Assembly: GCA_964354375.1 (NCBI GenBank)
Contig: CAYGZQ010000043.1
Coordinates: 1-35,711, forward strand
Source of the DNA: CAYGZQ01 sp964354375 [NCBI: uncultured Planctomycetota bacterium]
Lineage (GTDB): Bacteria; JAJVIF01; JAPKYR01
Reading direction: 5' to 3'
DNA length: 35,711 nucleotides
Every line of letters begins with the position of its first letter. The stretch's first letter is position 1. The notes under the pieces were generated by a model. It saw nothing but the letters and a program-made list of their open reading frames with translations, was not told the DNA's origin and did no database searches. Shown one piece after another: positions 6,506-17,643 of the stretch. The translations under genes and the position numbers were made by a program.

Positions 6506-8032
6506 ATGATTGTACTGGTCATTTTGGACGGGTGGGGTCTTGCGGGCGACGAGCATAAGAACGCGATTCTGGAGGCGAATCCCCCTTTCATGAACCGGGT
6601 CGCCCGCGAGTTCCCGGGCCGTTCGATCTTTGCGCACGGAGAGTATGTCGGGCTTCCCGAGGGGCAGATGGGCAACAGCGAGGTGGGGCACCTGAATATC
6701 GGCGGGGGCAGGAAGATCCGGCCCGATCTCGTGGTCATTAACGATCGCATCGAGGATGGTCGTTTTTTCGGAAACAAGGCGTTGCTGGAGCTCGTCGAGA
6801 ATGTGAGAAAGCGGAGCGGCCGCATGCACCTCATGGGTTTGCTGTCGGATGGCGGCATTCATTCGCACATAAGGCATCTCGAAGCGCTCCTGAAGCTGAT
6901 CGACGACAACGGTCCGGTACCGACATTTCTGCATGCATATCTGGACGGTCGCGACACCGAGCCGGCGGTCGCCGACAAGTTTGTGAAGCCGGCGCAGGAG
7001 ATGCTGGATCGGCATCGCGAGATGTATTTCGCCACGGTCGGGGGGCGATCGTGGGGAATGGATCGCGACAAGAACTGGCCCAGGGTCGAGGCGCATTACA
7101 GGGCGATCGTCAGGCGGGACGCCTCCCGTCGGGCCGTGACGGCCCTGGATGCGGTCGAAGCGGCCAAGGCGGCGGGCGAGACCGACGAGTTTGTTACTCC
7201 CACGATCATAGACCTTCCTGACGGCCTTGATGGGCGGGTTCTCGATGGGGACGGCGTTATACACTTCAATTTCCGAGCCGACCGGGCAATCCAGATGACC
7301 CGGGCTCTCGTGGAACAGGACTTCGCGGAATTCGATGTGTCGGGAAGACCCCGAATCGACATGGTCACTTTCACCATGTACAGCGAGTACCTTCACGTTC
7401 CGGTTGCGTTCGAGAGCGACATACTTCATGACACGCTGACCGAGGTCGTTTCGAGGGCCGGGATGAAGGTTTTCAAAATCTCGGAGACCGAGAAGTGGGC
7501 TCATGTGACCAAGTTTTTCAACGGGGGGGAGATGGAGCCGTTTGCAGGCGAGGACCGTTTCCTGGTGCAGTCGCCCCTGGATGTCCGCCCGCACTACGAT
7601 AAGAAACCCGAGATGAGCGCGTTCAAGATCGCCGACGAGCTTACCGCCCGTATTGCAGGCGGCGAGTATGATCTGATCGTGGCGAACTTCGCGAATCCGG
7701 ACATGGTTGGGCACACGGGGGTCCTGGATGCGGCGATCAAAGCGATTCAGACGGTGGACAAGTGCGTTGAGAGGGTCTACGAAGCGGTCGCGAGGGCGGG
7801 CGGAACGATGCTGGTCACCGCAGATCATGGGAACGCGGAAGTGATGACGGACGACAAGGGCGAGCCGGCCACGAAACACACAAACGACCCTGTTCCGTTT
7901 TTCATCCTTGATAAGAAGGTGCGACTCAGGCAGGATGAGGGGGCCTTGTGCGACATAGCTCCGACCATCCTCGAGATGCTCGGCCTGCCGCAGCCGAAGG
8001 CGATGACGGGGAGAAGCCTTCTCGCCAAGTAG
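6506..8032 (+). CDS. gpmI: 2,3-bisphosphoglycerate-independent phosphoglycerate mutase
   Basis: 508 residues, the normal length (about 510). It interconverts 3- and 2-phosphoglycerate in glycolysis and gluconeogenesis, in the cytoplasm, with two metal ions (usually Mn). The alkaline-phosphatase-like half is shown by LDGWG at 7-11 (metal Asp8), MGNSEVGH with the phospho-acceptor Ser58, and late metal motifs NPDMVGH, TADHGN and KHTNDPVPF. The substrate-binding phosphotransferase insert has YLDGRDTEP, the GRSWGMDRDKNW motif (aromatic YYAMDR in most homologues) and NFRADRAIQMTRAL. It has its own promoter and a GAGG ribosome site. No oddity beyond small substitutions in otherwise conserved motifs. 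Confidence 0.97.
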   Translation: MIVLVILDGWGLAGDEHKNAILEANPPFMNRVAREFPGRSIFAHGEYVGLPEGQMGNSEVGHLNIGGGRKIRPDLVVINDRIEDGRFFGNKALLELVENVRKRSGRMHLMGLLSDGGIHSHIRHLEALLKLIDDNGPVPTFLHAYLDGRDTEPAVADKFVKPAQEMLDRHREMYFATVGGRSWGMDRDKNWPRVEAHYRAIVRRDASRRAVTALDAVEAAKAAGETDEFVTPTIIDLPDGLDGRVLDGDGVIHFNFRADRAIQMTRALVEQDFAEFDVSGRPRIDMVTFTMYSEYLHVPVAFESDILHDTLTEVVSRAGMKVFKISETEKWAHVTKFFNGGEMEPFAGEDRFLVQSPLDVRPHYDKKPEMSAFKIADELTARIAGGEYDLIVANFANPDMVGHTGVLDAAIKAIQTVDKCVERVYEAVARAGGTMLVTADHGNAEVMTDDKGEPATKHTNDPVPFFILDKKVRLRQDEGALCDIAPTILEMLGLPQPKAMTGRSLLAK

Positions 8033-8097
8033 CATGCGCGTCCCGCGCATGGTTCTTCCCCGGGGTCTGATGTCGAACAACCGACAGGAGAAAGCAC

Positions 8098-9252
8098 ATG
8101 GATTTCTCTTTTACAGATGTTGAGCACGAAGTGCTCGAGCTTGTACGGCAGGTGGCGGACGAGAAGCTCGCGCCGAGGATGATTGAATACGATGAAGCGA
8201 ACAAGTTCAGTTGGGAGAATTTCCATCTGCTCGGAGAACTGGGACTTCTGGGCGCGAATTTCCCCGAGGAGTATGGCGGTACGGACCTGGGATTCCTGGC
8301 CTTCGCATTGTGTGTCGAGGAGGTAAGTCGCGGCGATTTCAACACCGGGCTGACGATGTCGGTGCAATCGATGTCGGGGAGCACGATCCTCAAATTCGGG
8401 ACGGACGAGCAGAAGGAGAAATATCTGCCGAAGGTTACGTCGGGCGAAATTCTGCTTGCGTTTGCGCTGTCCGAGCCGGACTTCGGGTCGGATGCGGCGG
8501 GTCTGCAATGTCGGGCCGAGAAGGTGGACGGCGGCTATGTGCTGAATGGCACCAAGGCCTGGATCACTAATGCCGAGGACGCGCATCTTTTCGTTCTCTG
8601 GGCGAACCTCGATCCGTCCCAGGGGAAGAAGGGCATCACGACTTTCCTTATCGAGAAGGGGGCAAAGGGATTCACGGTTGCGAAGAAAGAGCCGAAGATG
8701 GGCGGAGGCGGGACGTCCACCAACCAGGTCGTACTGACCGATTGCTTCATCCCGTCGAAGACCCTTCTGGGCGAGGAAGGTCGCGGTCTGGGGGTGGCGC
8801 TGAACAGCCTGAGCGGAGGGCGGATAGGAATCGCGGCGAACGCAACCGGTGTGTCCCAACGCGCGCTCGACGAGGCCCTCTGCTACTCCAAGGAACGCAT
8901 CCAGTTCGGCGTACCTATCTGCGAGTTCCAGGGGATTCAATGGAAGCTGGCGGAGATGGATACGCTGATCGAGGCGGGACGCCTGCTGTATCGGAAAGCT
9001 GCGTACATGAAGCAGATGGCCGGGAACGATGTTTCGCTCGACCCTATTAAAGAGGCGAGCCATGCGAAGTACTTCGCCACCGATGTGGGGCTGAAGGTGT
9101 GCAGCGAGGCGGTGCAGATCATGGGCGGCTATGGTTACTCGCGCGAGTATCCCGTCGAGCGTCTTATGCGCTACATCAAGGTGACCCAGATTTTCGAAGG
9201 CACGAACGAGATCCAGCGCAATCTCATCGCGCGGGAGCTGCTGAAAGATTAA
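8098..9252 (+). CDS. acyl-CoA dehydrogenase (short/medium-chain type)
   Basis: 384 residues, the standard length for the FAD-dependent acyl-CoA dehydrogenase family that makes trans-2-enoyl-CoA from acyl-CoA and passes electrons to ETF. N-terminal helical domain to about 120; family signatures ALSEPDFGSDAAG (about 123-135) and WITNA for FAD binding; QIMGGYGYSREYPVERLMR and QIFEGTNEIQR near the end, where Glu367 is the expected catalytic base of the butyryl/medium-chain subgroup. Chain-length preference cannot be read. ATG follows ACAGGAGA. It stands 65 bases after gpmI in the same direction and may be cotranscribed. No other beta-oxidation gene is in the window. Confidence 0.93.
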   Translation: MDFSFTDVEHEVLELVRQVADEKLAPRMIEYDEANKFSWENFHLLGELGLLGANFPEEYGGTDLGFLAFALCVEEVSRGDFNTGLTMSVQSMSGSTILKFGTDEQKEKYLPKVTSGEILLAFALSEPDFGSDAAGLQCRAEKVDGGYVLNGTKAWITNAEDAHLFVLWANLDPSQGKKGITTFLIEKGAKGFTVAKKEPKMGGGGTSTNQVVLTDCFIPSKTLLGEEGRGLGVALNSLSGGRIGIAANATGVSQRALDEALCYSKERIQFGVPICEFQGIQWKLAEMDTLIEAGRLLYRKAAYMKQMAGNDVSLDPIKEASHAKYFATDVGLKVCSEAVQIMGGYGYSREYPVERLMRYIKVTQIFEGTNEIQRNLIARELLKD

Positions 9253-9328
9253 CCGAAATAATGGAGCTGTAATGAAACCTCGAATGTCGAGCGGTGTCCT
9301 GAACAACAAAACGTGGAGGCCGACAACA

Positions 9329-10465
9329 ATGAGGAGCTATCTCGCAGTCAGGTCTGCCCTGGTAATCGCAGTGTGCCTTGGATTTGTCGGAGGACCGGCT
9401 GTCGGGCAGCAGGCGCCCAACAACTTCACTCCTCCGAGCGCTCTCGTGGTGACACATGCCGCGGTCGATCCGATGACGGGCGATCTGTTGATCGTTTCGA
9501 ATGCCTGGCGCGAGGTGCGTCGCGACCTCAGGCGGTTCCATGCGGACGGATCCTCGGACCCGAGCTTTGTCCTGCAGCGGTACGAGGCATGCTGCGAGAT
9601 CCAGCCGTCGCTGGTCACGGCGGATTCCCAGGGCGACATCTATAGCCTCGAATACGGCGATGAGCTTGGAGGCTTCTACATCTACAAACATACGCCGACC
9701 GGCGACATTGTCATCGACTGGGGCGAAAAGGAAGGCTCGATTGCGGTAAACGCCGGACCGACAACGACCACTTCCCCGACCGGAGGTTATGAGGCGGGCC
9801 AGACGTCCCTTGACTGGAACGCAGGCGGCGGACGTCTGCACTTTTACTTCTCCGATCCGGTGGACCTTATAACGCGTGCGGACGGCACTCTTCTGGTGCT
9901 GGACCGCATCCAGATGTATGTGTACCTGGTCTCTGCGGACGGGCGTCAGATATCGCAGTTCATCGGGAAGCAGGGATACATCCCGCGGAACCCCATGAAA
10001 ATGCTCACCGACCAGGAAGGCTACATCTACCTTATCGATTACTACGACCGCTACGACATTAACCGTGCCGGCATGACCGGCCTGTTTCGTTTCACGTCGG
10101 ATGGGACTTACCAGGAAGGATGGGGAGAGGTGTCGGGCGGAATCAACGATCCAGGTCGTCCCGAGATGGACATCAACACACTTGTCATCGACGGATCGGG
10201 CCGCATGATAGCTCTGGGCGGGCGCAGCGACGTCAACCACTCCGAGGCGCTCATCTTCGACAGGGGGACCGGTGCGCTTGTGTCGAGGGGGTTCGTACAG
10301 TATCGGATGGGGCGCGACGACACTTACCTCGGCATTCTGGGACGACTTGACGGTGGGTTCATCGTCTTCGACGGCATCAGCTTCGAAATCCAGGTCAGTT
10401 ATTACACCGCTGACGGCGTCCGGGAGAAGATGGTCGCGATTACCGACCTCTACAGCATCGAGTGA
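9329..10465 (+). CDS. exported beta-propeller-like protein, function unknown
   Basis: 379 residues from the ATG at 9329, which has GGAGG ten bases upstream and gives a clean signal peptide (MRSYLAVRSALVIAVCLGF, then PAVGQQ). An ATG 57 bases earlier (9272) also has GGAG but would bury the signal sequence. The mature part has repeated strand motifs with Asp-Gly turns (VDPMTGDLLIVSN, DSQGDIYSLEYG, RADGTLLVLDR, DQEGYIYLID, DGSGRMIALGG), like NHL or other six/seven-bladed propellers. No catalytic residues are recognised. A substrate or protein-binding role outside the cytoplasm is inferred. It is followed after 63 bases by the PaaK-like gene. Confidence 0.75.
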   Translation: MRSYLAVRSALVIAVCLGFVGGPAVGQQAPNNFTPPSALVVTHAAVDPMTGDLLIVSNAWREVRRDLRRFHADGSSDPSFVLQRYEACCEIQPSLVTADSQGDIYSLEYGDELGGFYIYKHTPTGDIVIDWGEKEGSIAVNAGPTTTTSPTGGYEAGQTSLDWNAGGGRLHFYFSDPVDLITRADGTLLVLDRIQMYVYLVSADGRQISQFIGKQGYIPRNPMKMLTDQEGYIYLIDYYDRYDINRAGMTGLFRFTSDGTYQEGWGEVSGGINDPGRPEMDINTLVIDGSGRMIALGGRSDVNHSEALIFDRGTGALVSRGFVQYRMGRDDTYLGILGRLDGGFIVFDGISFEIQVSYYTADGVREKMVAITDLYSIE

Positions 10466-10528
10466 AATCGGATCTTTTTCCCGAGCGGACTGCCGTTTGA
10501 GCGAACGACTGGAGGAGAGAGCGACACA

Positions 10529-12031
10529 GTGTACTGGAAAGACTGGGATCGACAGGATGTCAGGACGACGCGGGAACGTCAGGGGGCGATGCTCCATCGT
10601 TTCCTGAGGACGCAGGTTCTGCAGTATTCACCCTTTTACAGGGACCTTTTCAAACGCGAGGGGCTGACCGCGGACGACATCAGGTCGGTGGACGATCTTC
10701 GCAAGATTCCATTCACTTCCAAGGTCGACATCGCCCCCACTTCCGATCATCCCGACAAGCCTCGCCGACTGGTTCTGCAGCCCGATCCGAAGACCTACAC
10801 GTCCTCCATCGGTCTCGGGAAGAAAATCGGTTTGTTCAGGGAGAAACTTGCGACGGGCAGGCACATAAAAGACCTTGTTCTGGATGAGTATCTTCCCGTG
10901 TTTTTCATAGCCACAACCGGTCGGACGGCGAACCCCACGCCATTCTTCTATTCGAAGACCGACATGGCGCTCTTCGAGCAGGCGGGGAAACGTCTTTTTG
11001 AGATCGGCGAAGTGCACCGTGCCGAGGATTTCGTCATGAGCATTTTCCCGTACGCTCCTCACCTGGCGTTCTGGATCGTGTACCAGGGCGGCATAATGAC
11101 CGGCACGCCAATGTTTCACACGGGGGGCGGAAAGGTTATGGGCACCGACCGGATCGTGTCGATGATCGAGAAGTTCGATGCGACGATCATGATCGGCATA
11201 CCGGGCTACACTTATCATCTCCTGAGGATTGCGCAGGAGAAGGGAGCGGACTACTCGAACATTCGCATGGTGGTGCTCGGCGCGGAGCGCGTGACCGTTG
11301 GATACAAGCGCAGGCTTCTCGAGCTTCTCACGTCGATGGGCGCGAAAGAGCCGATCATTTTGTCGACATACGGTTTCACGGAGGCGCGGGTCGCCTGGAT
11401 GGAGTGCCCGACGGCGAACTCAGTGGAGGAGACGACCAGGTATCATCTTTATCCGGACATGCATATTTTCGAGATTATCGATCCCGATTCCGGCGAGCCG
11501 GTGGGCGACGGCGAGTCCGGGGAAATTGCGATCACCTGTCTCGACTGGCGAGGGAGCGTAGTCCTAAGGTATCGCACCGGCGACTACGCCCAGGGCGGAA
11601 TTACCTGGCAGCCTTGCCCGGTTTGCGGCAGAAAGGTCCCCAGGCTTTCCACGAACATAACAAGGCTTTCCGACCGGGGCGAGCTGCAGCTGTCGAAGGT
11701 CAAGGGTACGCTCGTGGACTTCAACGAGTTTTTCCCGATCATGAATGATCAGAAAGAGATACTCGAATGGCAGGTTGAGATCACCAAGCGCAACGGCGAT
11801 CCGCACGAGCTGGACGAGATTCACCTGCACCTGACTATGCGCGAAGGTGTGGAGAGCGATGAGGTCGTCCGGAGGGTATGCGGCACAGTCAGAGAGCGAA
11901 TGGAGCTGTCGATTGAGACCGTGCTTTTCCACGAAATCCGCGAGATGACCGACCGTCTCGGGATGGAGACCGGCGCAAAGGAGATTCGCATCAGGGACCG
12001 GCGCAAAGAGTTTCAGTCAATGGAGGAATGA
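10529..12031 (+). CDS. phenylacetate-CoA ligase-like (PaaK family) adenylate-forming enzyme
   Basis: 500 residues from a GTG behind GGAGGA. PaaK-type enzymes activate a carboxylic acid with ATP and usually load it onto CoA. Seen here: N-terminal SPFYRDLFKREGL and IPFTSKVDI as in PaaK; a phosphate loop ATTGRTANPTP at about 130-140, which departs from the usual SGTTGxPT; the adenine motif YGFTEAR; YRTGDYAQGG; a CPVCGRKVPRL zinc-like Cys pair typical of PaaK; and a C-terminal GAKEIRIRDRR holding the probable catalytic Lys484. It is about 60 residues longer than typical PaaK, and the P-loop change may alter substrate or activity. No phenylacetate pathway genes are nearby, so the substrate is unknown. 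It overlaps the next gene by 4 bases (ATGA). Confidence 0.82.
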   Translation: MYWKDWDRQDVRTTRERQGAMLHRFLRTQVLQYSPFYRDLFKREGLTADDIRSVDDLRKIPFTSKVDIAPTSDHPDKPRRLVLQPDPKTYTSSIGLGKKIGLFREKLATGRHIKDLVLDEYLPVFFIATTGRTANPTPFFYSKTDMALFEQAGKRLFEIGEVHRAEDFVMSIFPYAPHLAFWIVYQGGIMTGTPMFHTGGGKVMGTDRIVSMIEKFDATIMIGIPGYTYHLLRIAQEKGADYSNIRMVVLGAERVTVGYKRRLLELLTSMGAKEPIILSTYGFTEARVAWMECPTANSVEETTRYHLYPDMHIFEIIDPDSGEPVGDGESGEIAITCLDWRGSVVLRYRTGDYAQGGITWQPCPVCGRKVPRLSTNITRLSDRGELQLSKVKGTLVDFNEFFPIMNDQKEILEWQVEITKRNGDPHELDEIHLHLTMREGVESDEVVRRVCGTVRERMELSIETVLFHEIREMTDRLGMETGAKEIRIRDRRKEFQSMEE

Positions 12032-14484
12032 ATTTGAAGTGGGCTCAAATGGAACCGACCGTACCCGGTCGGGCATCGTGGCGCATTTTGCTGGGTGTGA
12101 TGGTCGCGCTCCTGGTGATCGTGGTGGCTGTCGCGACCGATGTCGGGAGGATAAGGGACCGGATTGGTAATCCGGCGGGCAATGAGCTTAGAGATACGAC
12201 CAGGCTGTTGACGGACGCGCAGGGTCGTATTGCGCGGAATTCCGAGGACGGACAAGCGCATCTGGATCGCGCGAAAGCCTATCTTGTTCTCGGGCATCTC
12301 GAGGGCGCGCGGCTTGAATGGGAGAAATATCACGAGACCGGCTCGTCGGAATGGGGTGATATCGGTCGCTCGCTCGATGAGCTTGAATCAAAAACTGAGG
12401 AAATCCGCTCGTTGCTGCACGACGCCGAGACCTCCGATTCACCATCGGAAAAATATCCCCCGATCTACACTCTGCTGGATGACATTGCCGATCGATTCGA
12501 GGGGATCCCGCGATATCGCGCGCTGTTTCTGAAAGGCTATCTCCTTCTCAGGGAGGGTCGGAAAGCGGAGGCGGAACCGATTTTCGCCGACTCTCTCGAT
12601 GGCTATGCCCCATTGCGGGACTATGTTGAATACAACCATGCCCGGTCGCTGATGGTCGCGGGGTCGGAGGATTCGGCTCTGAGGGAGCTCAATGATTTCG
12701 TCGGGGACTACCCGTCGAGCCGTCTCGCTCCCCTTGCGCATCTGGAACGCATCAACCTCCTCAGGGACCTCGAGCGCACCGAGGAAGCCCTTGGGGAATG
12801 TGCTCGCGCGATCGATCGGTACCCCACCAGCTCCTTCGCTGCGAAGACGCTCAGAAAATGGGCCGAGATTTATGAGAGCGCGATGGACTTTGAAAACGGA
12901 GCCGGAATTCGGATCCGTTTGCTGAGGGACTTTCCCGAGAGCGCGGAGGCCTCCGAGACCATCGAGATGTTTTTCGGCGGGGTCTATTCGCCGGGGCTTC
13001 TGAGCGAATCGGATCGGCTCGAGGCGGCCTATTCGGCGATCGATGCTCACCCGTCCGACGCGTTCGTCATCCTGTCGGTTTTGGCTGAATCGGGGAATCT
13101 CACCGCGGAAGAACGTGCGAAGGCTTCTCAGGGCGCGGCAAGGTGTGAGTATCTTGGCGGTCGATACTACGAGTGCATCGACTGGGCGGATAAAGCTCGC
13201 AGCCTTGCTCCCGGAACCGAATGGGCCGACCTCGCGGGCATCCGCAAGGGTCATGCGTTCTGGAGCCTCGACAAGAAGCCGCTGGCGAAGGAAGCGTACT
13301 GGGAGGTCGCTCGCGGCCACGGGCCCAGGGCGTCGAGTGCGGCCCAGATTCTCTACGAAAGAGCGTACGAGGATTCGGACCTGGCGACCGTGGCGGAGGC
13401 CTGCCGCTACATTGTGGAGGAGTATCCCTCGAGTGCCGAGACCCCTGCCGCGATGACACTCCTCGCGTTTCTCGGCTGCCGCGACAGGCAATATCAGACT
13501 GCGCTGGGGTTTGCGGAAAGATGTCGCTCCGCGTTTCCTGAGAGCCTGTCTTTCTCGGAGGCCGGGTTCTGGCGTGCGCGCGCACTGGAAGGTCTTGGGA
13601 AAAGCGCCGAGGCGAGCGCGGCATATGAGACGGTTGCGTCCGAGACCGCCTGGAGTTACTGGGGGATAAGGGCCCGCGAGCGTCTGGGCCTGGGCGAGGC
13701 TGAACAGCGGTCGCTCGACCCGTTCAGTTTCGATGCCCGTCGCATGAGCGTCTATGACTCCGCTCTCGCGACAGCGTGGGAGCTGTATGATGCAGGCGTT
13801 CTCGAGCTTGCCCAGAGTGAGTTTCTCGTCGCAAAAGTGAACGGCATTCCGGGTGCGCAGGCGGGTCTGGCGCTAGTGTACGTGGAGCAAGACGATCTGC
13901 ACTCGGGAGTGGTTACACTTCGCGATGCCTTCGAGGTGGGCGATGAATTGCACCTGACCCCGGCAAGGCAGAAAGCTATCTTTGAGGAGTTGTATCCGCG
14001 CCCGTTCGATGCGCTGGTGCGCGACGCGGCGCTGTCGCATGATATCCCTCCAAGCTGGCTCTGGGGAGCGATGCGGCAGGAGTCGACGTTCAATCCCAGG
14101 GCAAAGTCGGGCGCGGGAGCGCAGGGGCTTCTGCAGATAATGCCCGAGACGGGCAGGTTTATCGCGGCGCAGCGGGGTGCAGATACATTCGATCCCGCCA
14201 CCCTGTGGGATCCAGCCGTGAACATCGACTATGGAGCATGGTACTTCACCTACCTGCGCGACCAGGTCGGAGGTGATCGCCTGCTCGACATCGTTGCGTC
14301 CTACAATGCCGGTCCGGGGAAGCTGAAGGCTTATCGAACCCAGCTTCCGACCCGCGACGACGATGTTTTCGTTTCCTCCATTCCCAGGTGGGAGACGCGC
14401 AAGTTCACGCAATGGGTGTACGCCAACATCAGGATCTATGAGGCGGTCCTGAAGGCCCAGGGGTTCGAGCTCGTGAGCTTTTAA
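12028..14484 (+). CDS. membrane-anchored TPR lytic transglycosylase (Slt70-like)
   Basis: 818 residues. One N-terminal membrane helix (about 15-36, ILLGVMVALLVIVVAVA) anchors it with the bulk outside the cytoplasm. Residues about 60-650 are helical repeats of TPR type (SAETPAAMTLLAFLG, SEAGFWRARALEGLGKSAEA), analogous to the ring domain of Slt70. The C-terminal SLT domain (about 665-800) has the catalytic Glu685 in MRQESTFNP, then SGAGAQGLLQIMP, ASYNAGPG and the late FTQWVYANIRIYE motif. It cleaves peptidoglycan between MurNAc and GlcNAc, forming 1,6-anhydro ends. It is translationally coupled to the PaaK-like gene by an ATGA overlap with GGAGG inside the upstream gene. Confidence in the class is high; the exact role is not known. 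Confidence 0.92.
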   Translation: MNLKWAQMEPTVPGRASWRILLGVMVALLVIVVAVATDVGRIRDRIGNPAGNELRDTTRLLTDAQGRIARNSEDGQAHLDRAKAYLVLGHLEGARLEWEKYHETGSSEWGDIGRSLDELESKTEEIRSLLHDAETSDSPSEKYPPIYTLLDDIADRFEGIPRYRALFLKGYLLLREGRKAEAEPIFADSLDGYAPLRDYVEYNHARSLMVAGSEDSALRELNDFVGDYPSSRLAPLAHLERINLLRDLERTEEALGECARAIDRYPTSSFAAKTLRKWAEIYESAMDFENGAGIRIRLLRDFPESAEASETIEMFFGGVYSPGLLSESDRLEAAYSAIDAHPSDAFVILSVLAESGNLTAEERAKASQGAARCEYLGGRYYECIDWADKARSLAPGTEWADLAGIRKGHAFWSLDKKPLAKEAYWEVARGHGPRASSAAQILYERAYEDSDLATVAEACRYIVEEYPSSAETPAAMTLLAFLGCRDRQYQTALGFAERCRSAFPESLSFSEAGFWRARALEGLGKSAEASAAYETVASETAWSYWGIRARERLGLGEAEQRSLDPFSFDARRMSVYDSALATAWELYDAGVLELAQSEFLVAKVNGIPGAQAGLALVYVEQDDLHSGVVTLRDAFEVGDELHLTPARQKAIFEELYPRPFDALVRDAALSHDIPPSWLWGAMRQESTFNPRAKSGAGAQGLLQIMPETGRFIAAQRGADTFDPATLWDPAVNIDYGAWYFTYLRDQVGGDRLLDIVASYNAGPGKLKAYRTQLPTRDDDVFVSSIPRWETRKFTQWVYANIRIYEAVLKAQGFELVSF

Positions 14485-14619
14485 ACCCGATCGATCTCGG
14501 CTAAGATTCTGTGCGAACGAACCGGGCTGAGGCGGTGTTTTGCTACGGGAATTGCCCTTGACTCTCCGGTGCCGCTCGACACCTCAGGAACGGGCGGAAT
14601 TGTGAGGCAGAAATAGCAC

Positions 14620-16470
<1,851 letters not shown>

Positions 16471-16504
16471 CCGCCCAAGGGGACTGGCACACCGGGTGCC
16501 CACC

Positions 16505-16532
16505 TTGATTCTCGGGGCCACAAGAGTACAAT
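16505..16532 (+). promoter_or_regulatory. sigma70-type promoter for the YvcK-like gene
   Basis: TTGATT at 16505-16510, 16-base spacer, TACAAT at 16527-16532, 51 bases before the ATG at 16584. It follows the glmS stop, so this gene need not depend on the glmS transcript. Confidence 0.6.
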
Positions 16533-16583
16533 TCGCATCCCAAATCGAAAGGTCGAGCCGCGCGGCTCTCTCAGAACGACGCG

Positions 16584-17639
16584 ATGAAACATCACGACAT
16601 AGTGACGATCGGAAACGGCACGGGGCAGGGTGTGGTTCTGCAGGCCTTGAGAAGGCTGACCGATCTTGACCGCACCACTGCTCTGGTCGGCGTGACCGAC
16701 AACGGAGGGCACTCCGGCGCTCTCAGGCGCGAGCTCGGCATCCCGTCGATGGGGGATGTCAAGACGGTGATCGCCGCGCTCAGCGGAGAAACCGTCTGGG
16801 GTCAGCTCGTGAGGCACCGCTTCAACCGCGGACGTCTCGCGGGGGTGAGCATCGGCAACCTGATTCTTGCCGCGTTGATAGACGAGGGAGGGAGCCTGTA
16901 TCACGCCACCCGTCGCCTGACCCAGGCGCTCGATATCAAGGCTCACCTGGTGCCGATATCGGACGATGATGCGCAGGTTGTCTCGGAGCTGGCCGACGGT
17001 TCTCAGATCGAGGGGGAATGGGAGAGCATCACCCGGTCCAACAGGGACACCCCGATTGTCGGAGTGCATCACGATCCGACCCTCGCGACAAATCCGCAGG
17101 CGCTGAAGGCTCTCGAGCGCGCTCACTGGATCATAATCTGTCCCGGAACTCTCTGGCTCGGCATAGGATCGATTCTCGCCGCGCCCGGCGTGAGAGAGTT
17201 GGCGTCGGTGTCGAAAGCAACCGTGATCGCCGTCGGGAATGTGCTGACTCAGCCGGGTGTGACGGACGGGATGACCGCGAAGGATCATCTCGAAGCTCTC
17301 GAGAACATGCTGGGACGAAGAATCGACTACTACCTCCTGCATGACGGGGGGCTTCCCCAGAAGGCGCTGGGGGTGTACATGGAGAAGGGATTCGAGCCTG
17401 TGGTCGATGATTTGAAGGGCAATGGAACCCAGGTTGTAAGAGGCGACCTTGTGAGCCGATCGTTCGTCCAGAGAATCGACAGGGTCCATTACGATGTCGA
17501 GCGCGGTTACCCGCACGCGATGAGGCACGATCCAGCCATGCTGGCGAGGATTTTTCTGCATGTTTCCGAGGCCGCGTCGGAGGAGGAGAGGTTTGCGAGT
17601 CCGCCCAAAGAGGAAAGGTGGGAAGTGCGGGATTTCTGA
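16584..17639 (+). CDS. YvcK/CofD-like (gluconeogenesis factor) family protein
   Basis: 351 residues with the CofD/YvcK fold: a nucleotide-sugar or F420-precursor-binding Rossmann-like family. In bacteria YvcK (CuvA, MGF) binds UDP-GlcNAc and is needed on gluconeogenic carbon and for cell-wall control. Motifs: GNGTGQGVVLQAL at about 10-22 (normally GGGTGLS), VGVTDNGGHSGALRRELG (normally VADDGGSSGRLR), GDVKTVIAAL, VSIGNLILAAL, and CPGTLWLGIGSIL (normally GPGSLYTSI). Several substitutions in the ligand loops make it a divergent member, so binding UDP-GlcNAc is not assured. Its place after glmS, whose pathway product is UDP-GlcNAc, supports that role. It ends 4 bases from the convergent map gene. 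Confidence 0.82.
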   Translation: MKHHDIVTIGNGTGQGVVLQALRRLTDLDRTTALVGVTDNGGHSGALRRELGIPSMGDVKTVIAALSGETVWGQLVRHRFNRGRLAGVSIGNLILAALIDEGGSLYHATRRLTQALDIKAHLVPISDDDAQVVSELADGSQIEGEWESITRSNRDTPIVGVHHDPTLATNPQALKALERAHWIIICPGTLWLGIGSILAAPGVRELASVSKATVIAVGNVLTQPGVTDGMTAKDHLEALENMLGRRIDYYLLHDGGLPQKALGVYMEKGFEPVVDDLKGNGTQVVRGDLVSRSFVQRIDRVHYDVERGYPHAMRHDPAMLARIFLHVSEAASEEERFASPPKEERWEVRDF

Positions 17640-17643
17640 GACG

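Noticed and set aside
6317-8080. Long antisense open frame (587 codons) across gpmI
   Set aside because: Mirror frame of a GC-rich gene; gpmI on the plus strand has all family motifs, and the antisense product resembles nothing.
7825-10597. Two long antisense frames across the acyl-CoA dehydrogenase and propeller genes
   Set aside because: They arise from G/C-biased third positions; the plus-strand genes are certain.
14485-14619. glmS ribozyme or riboswitch in the glmS leader
   Set aside because: No recognisable ribozyme core; only 135 bases, with no strong conserved pairing that I could see.
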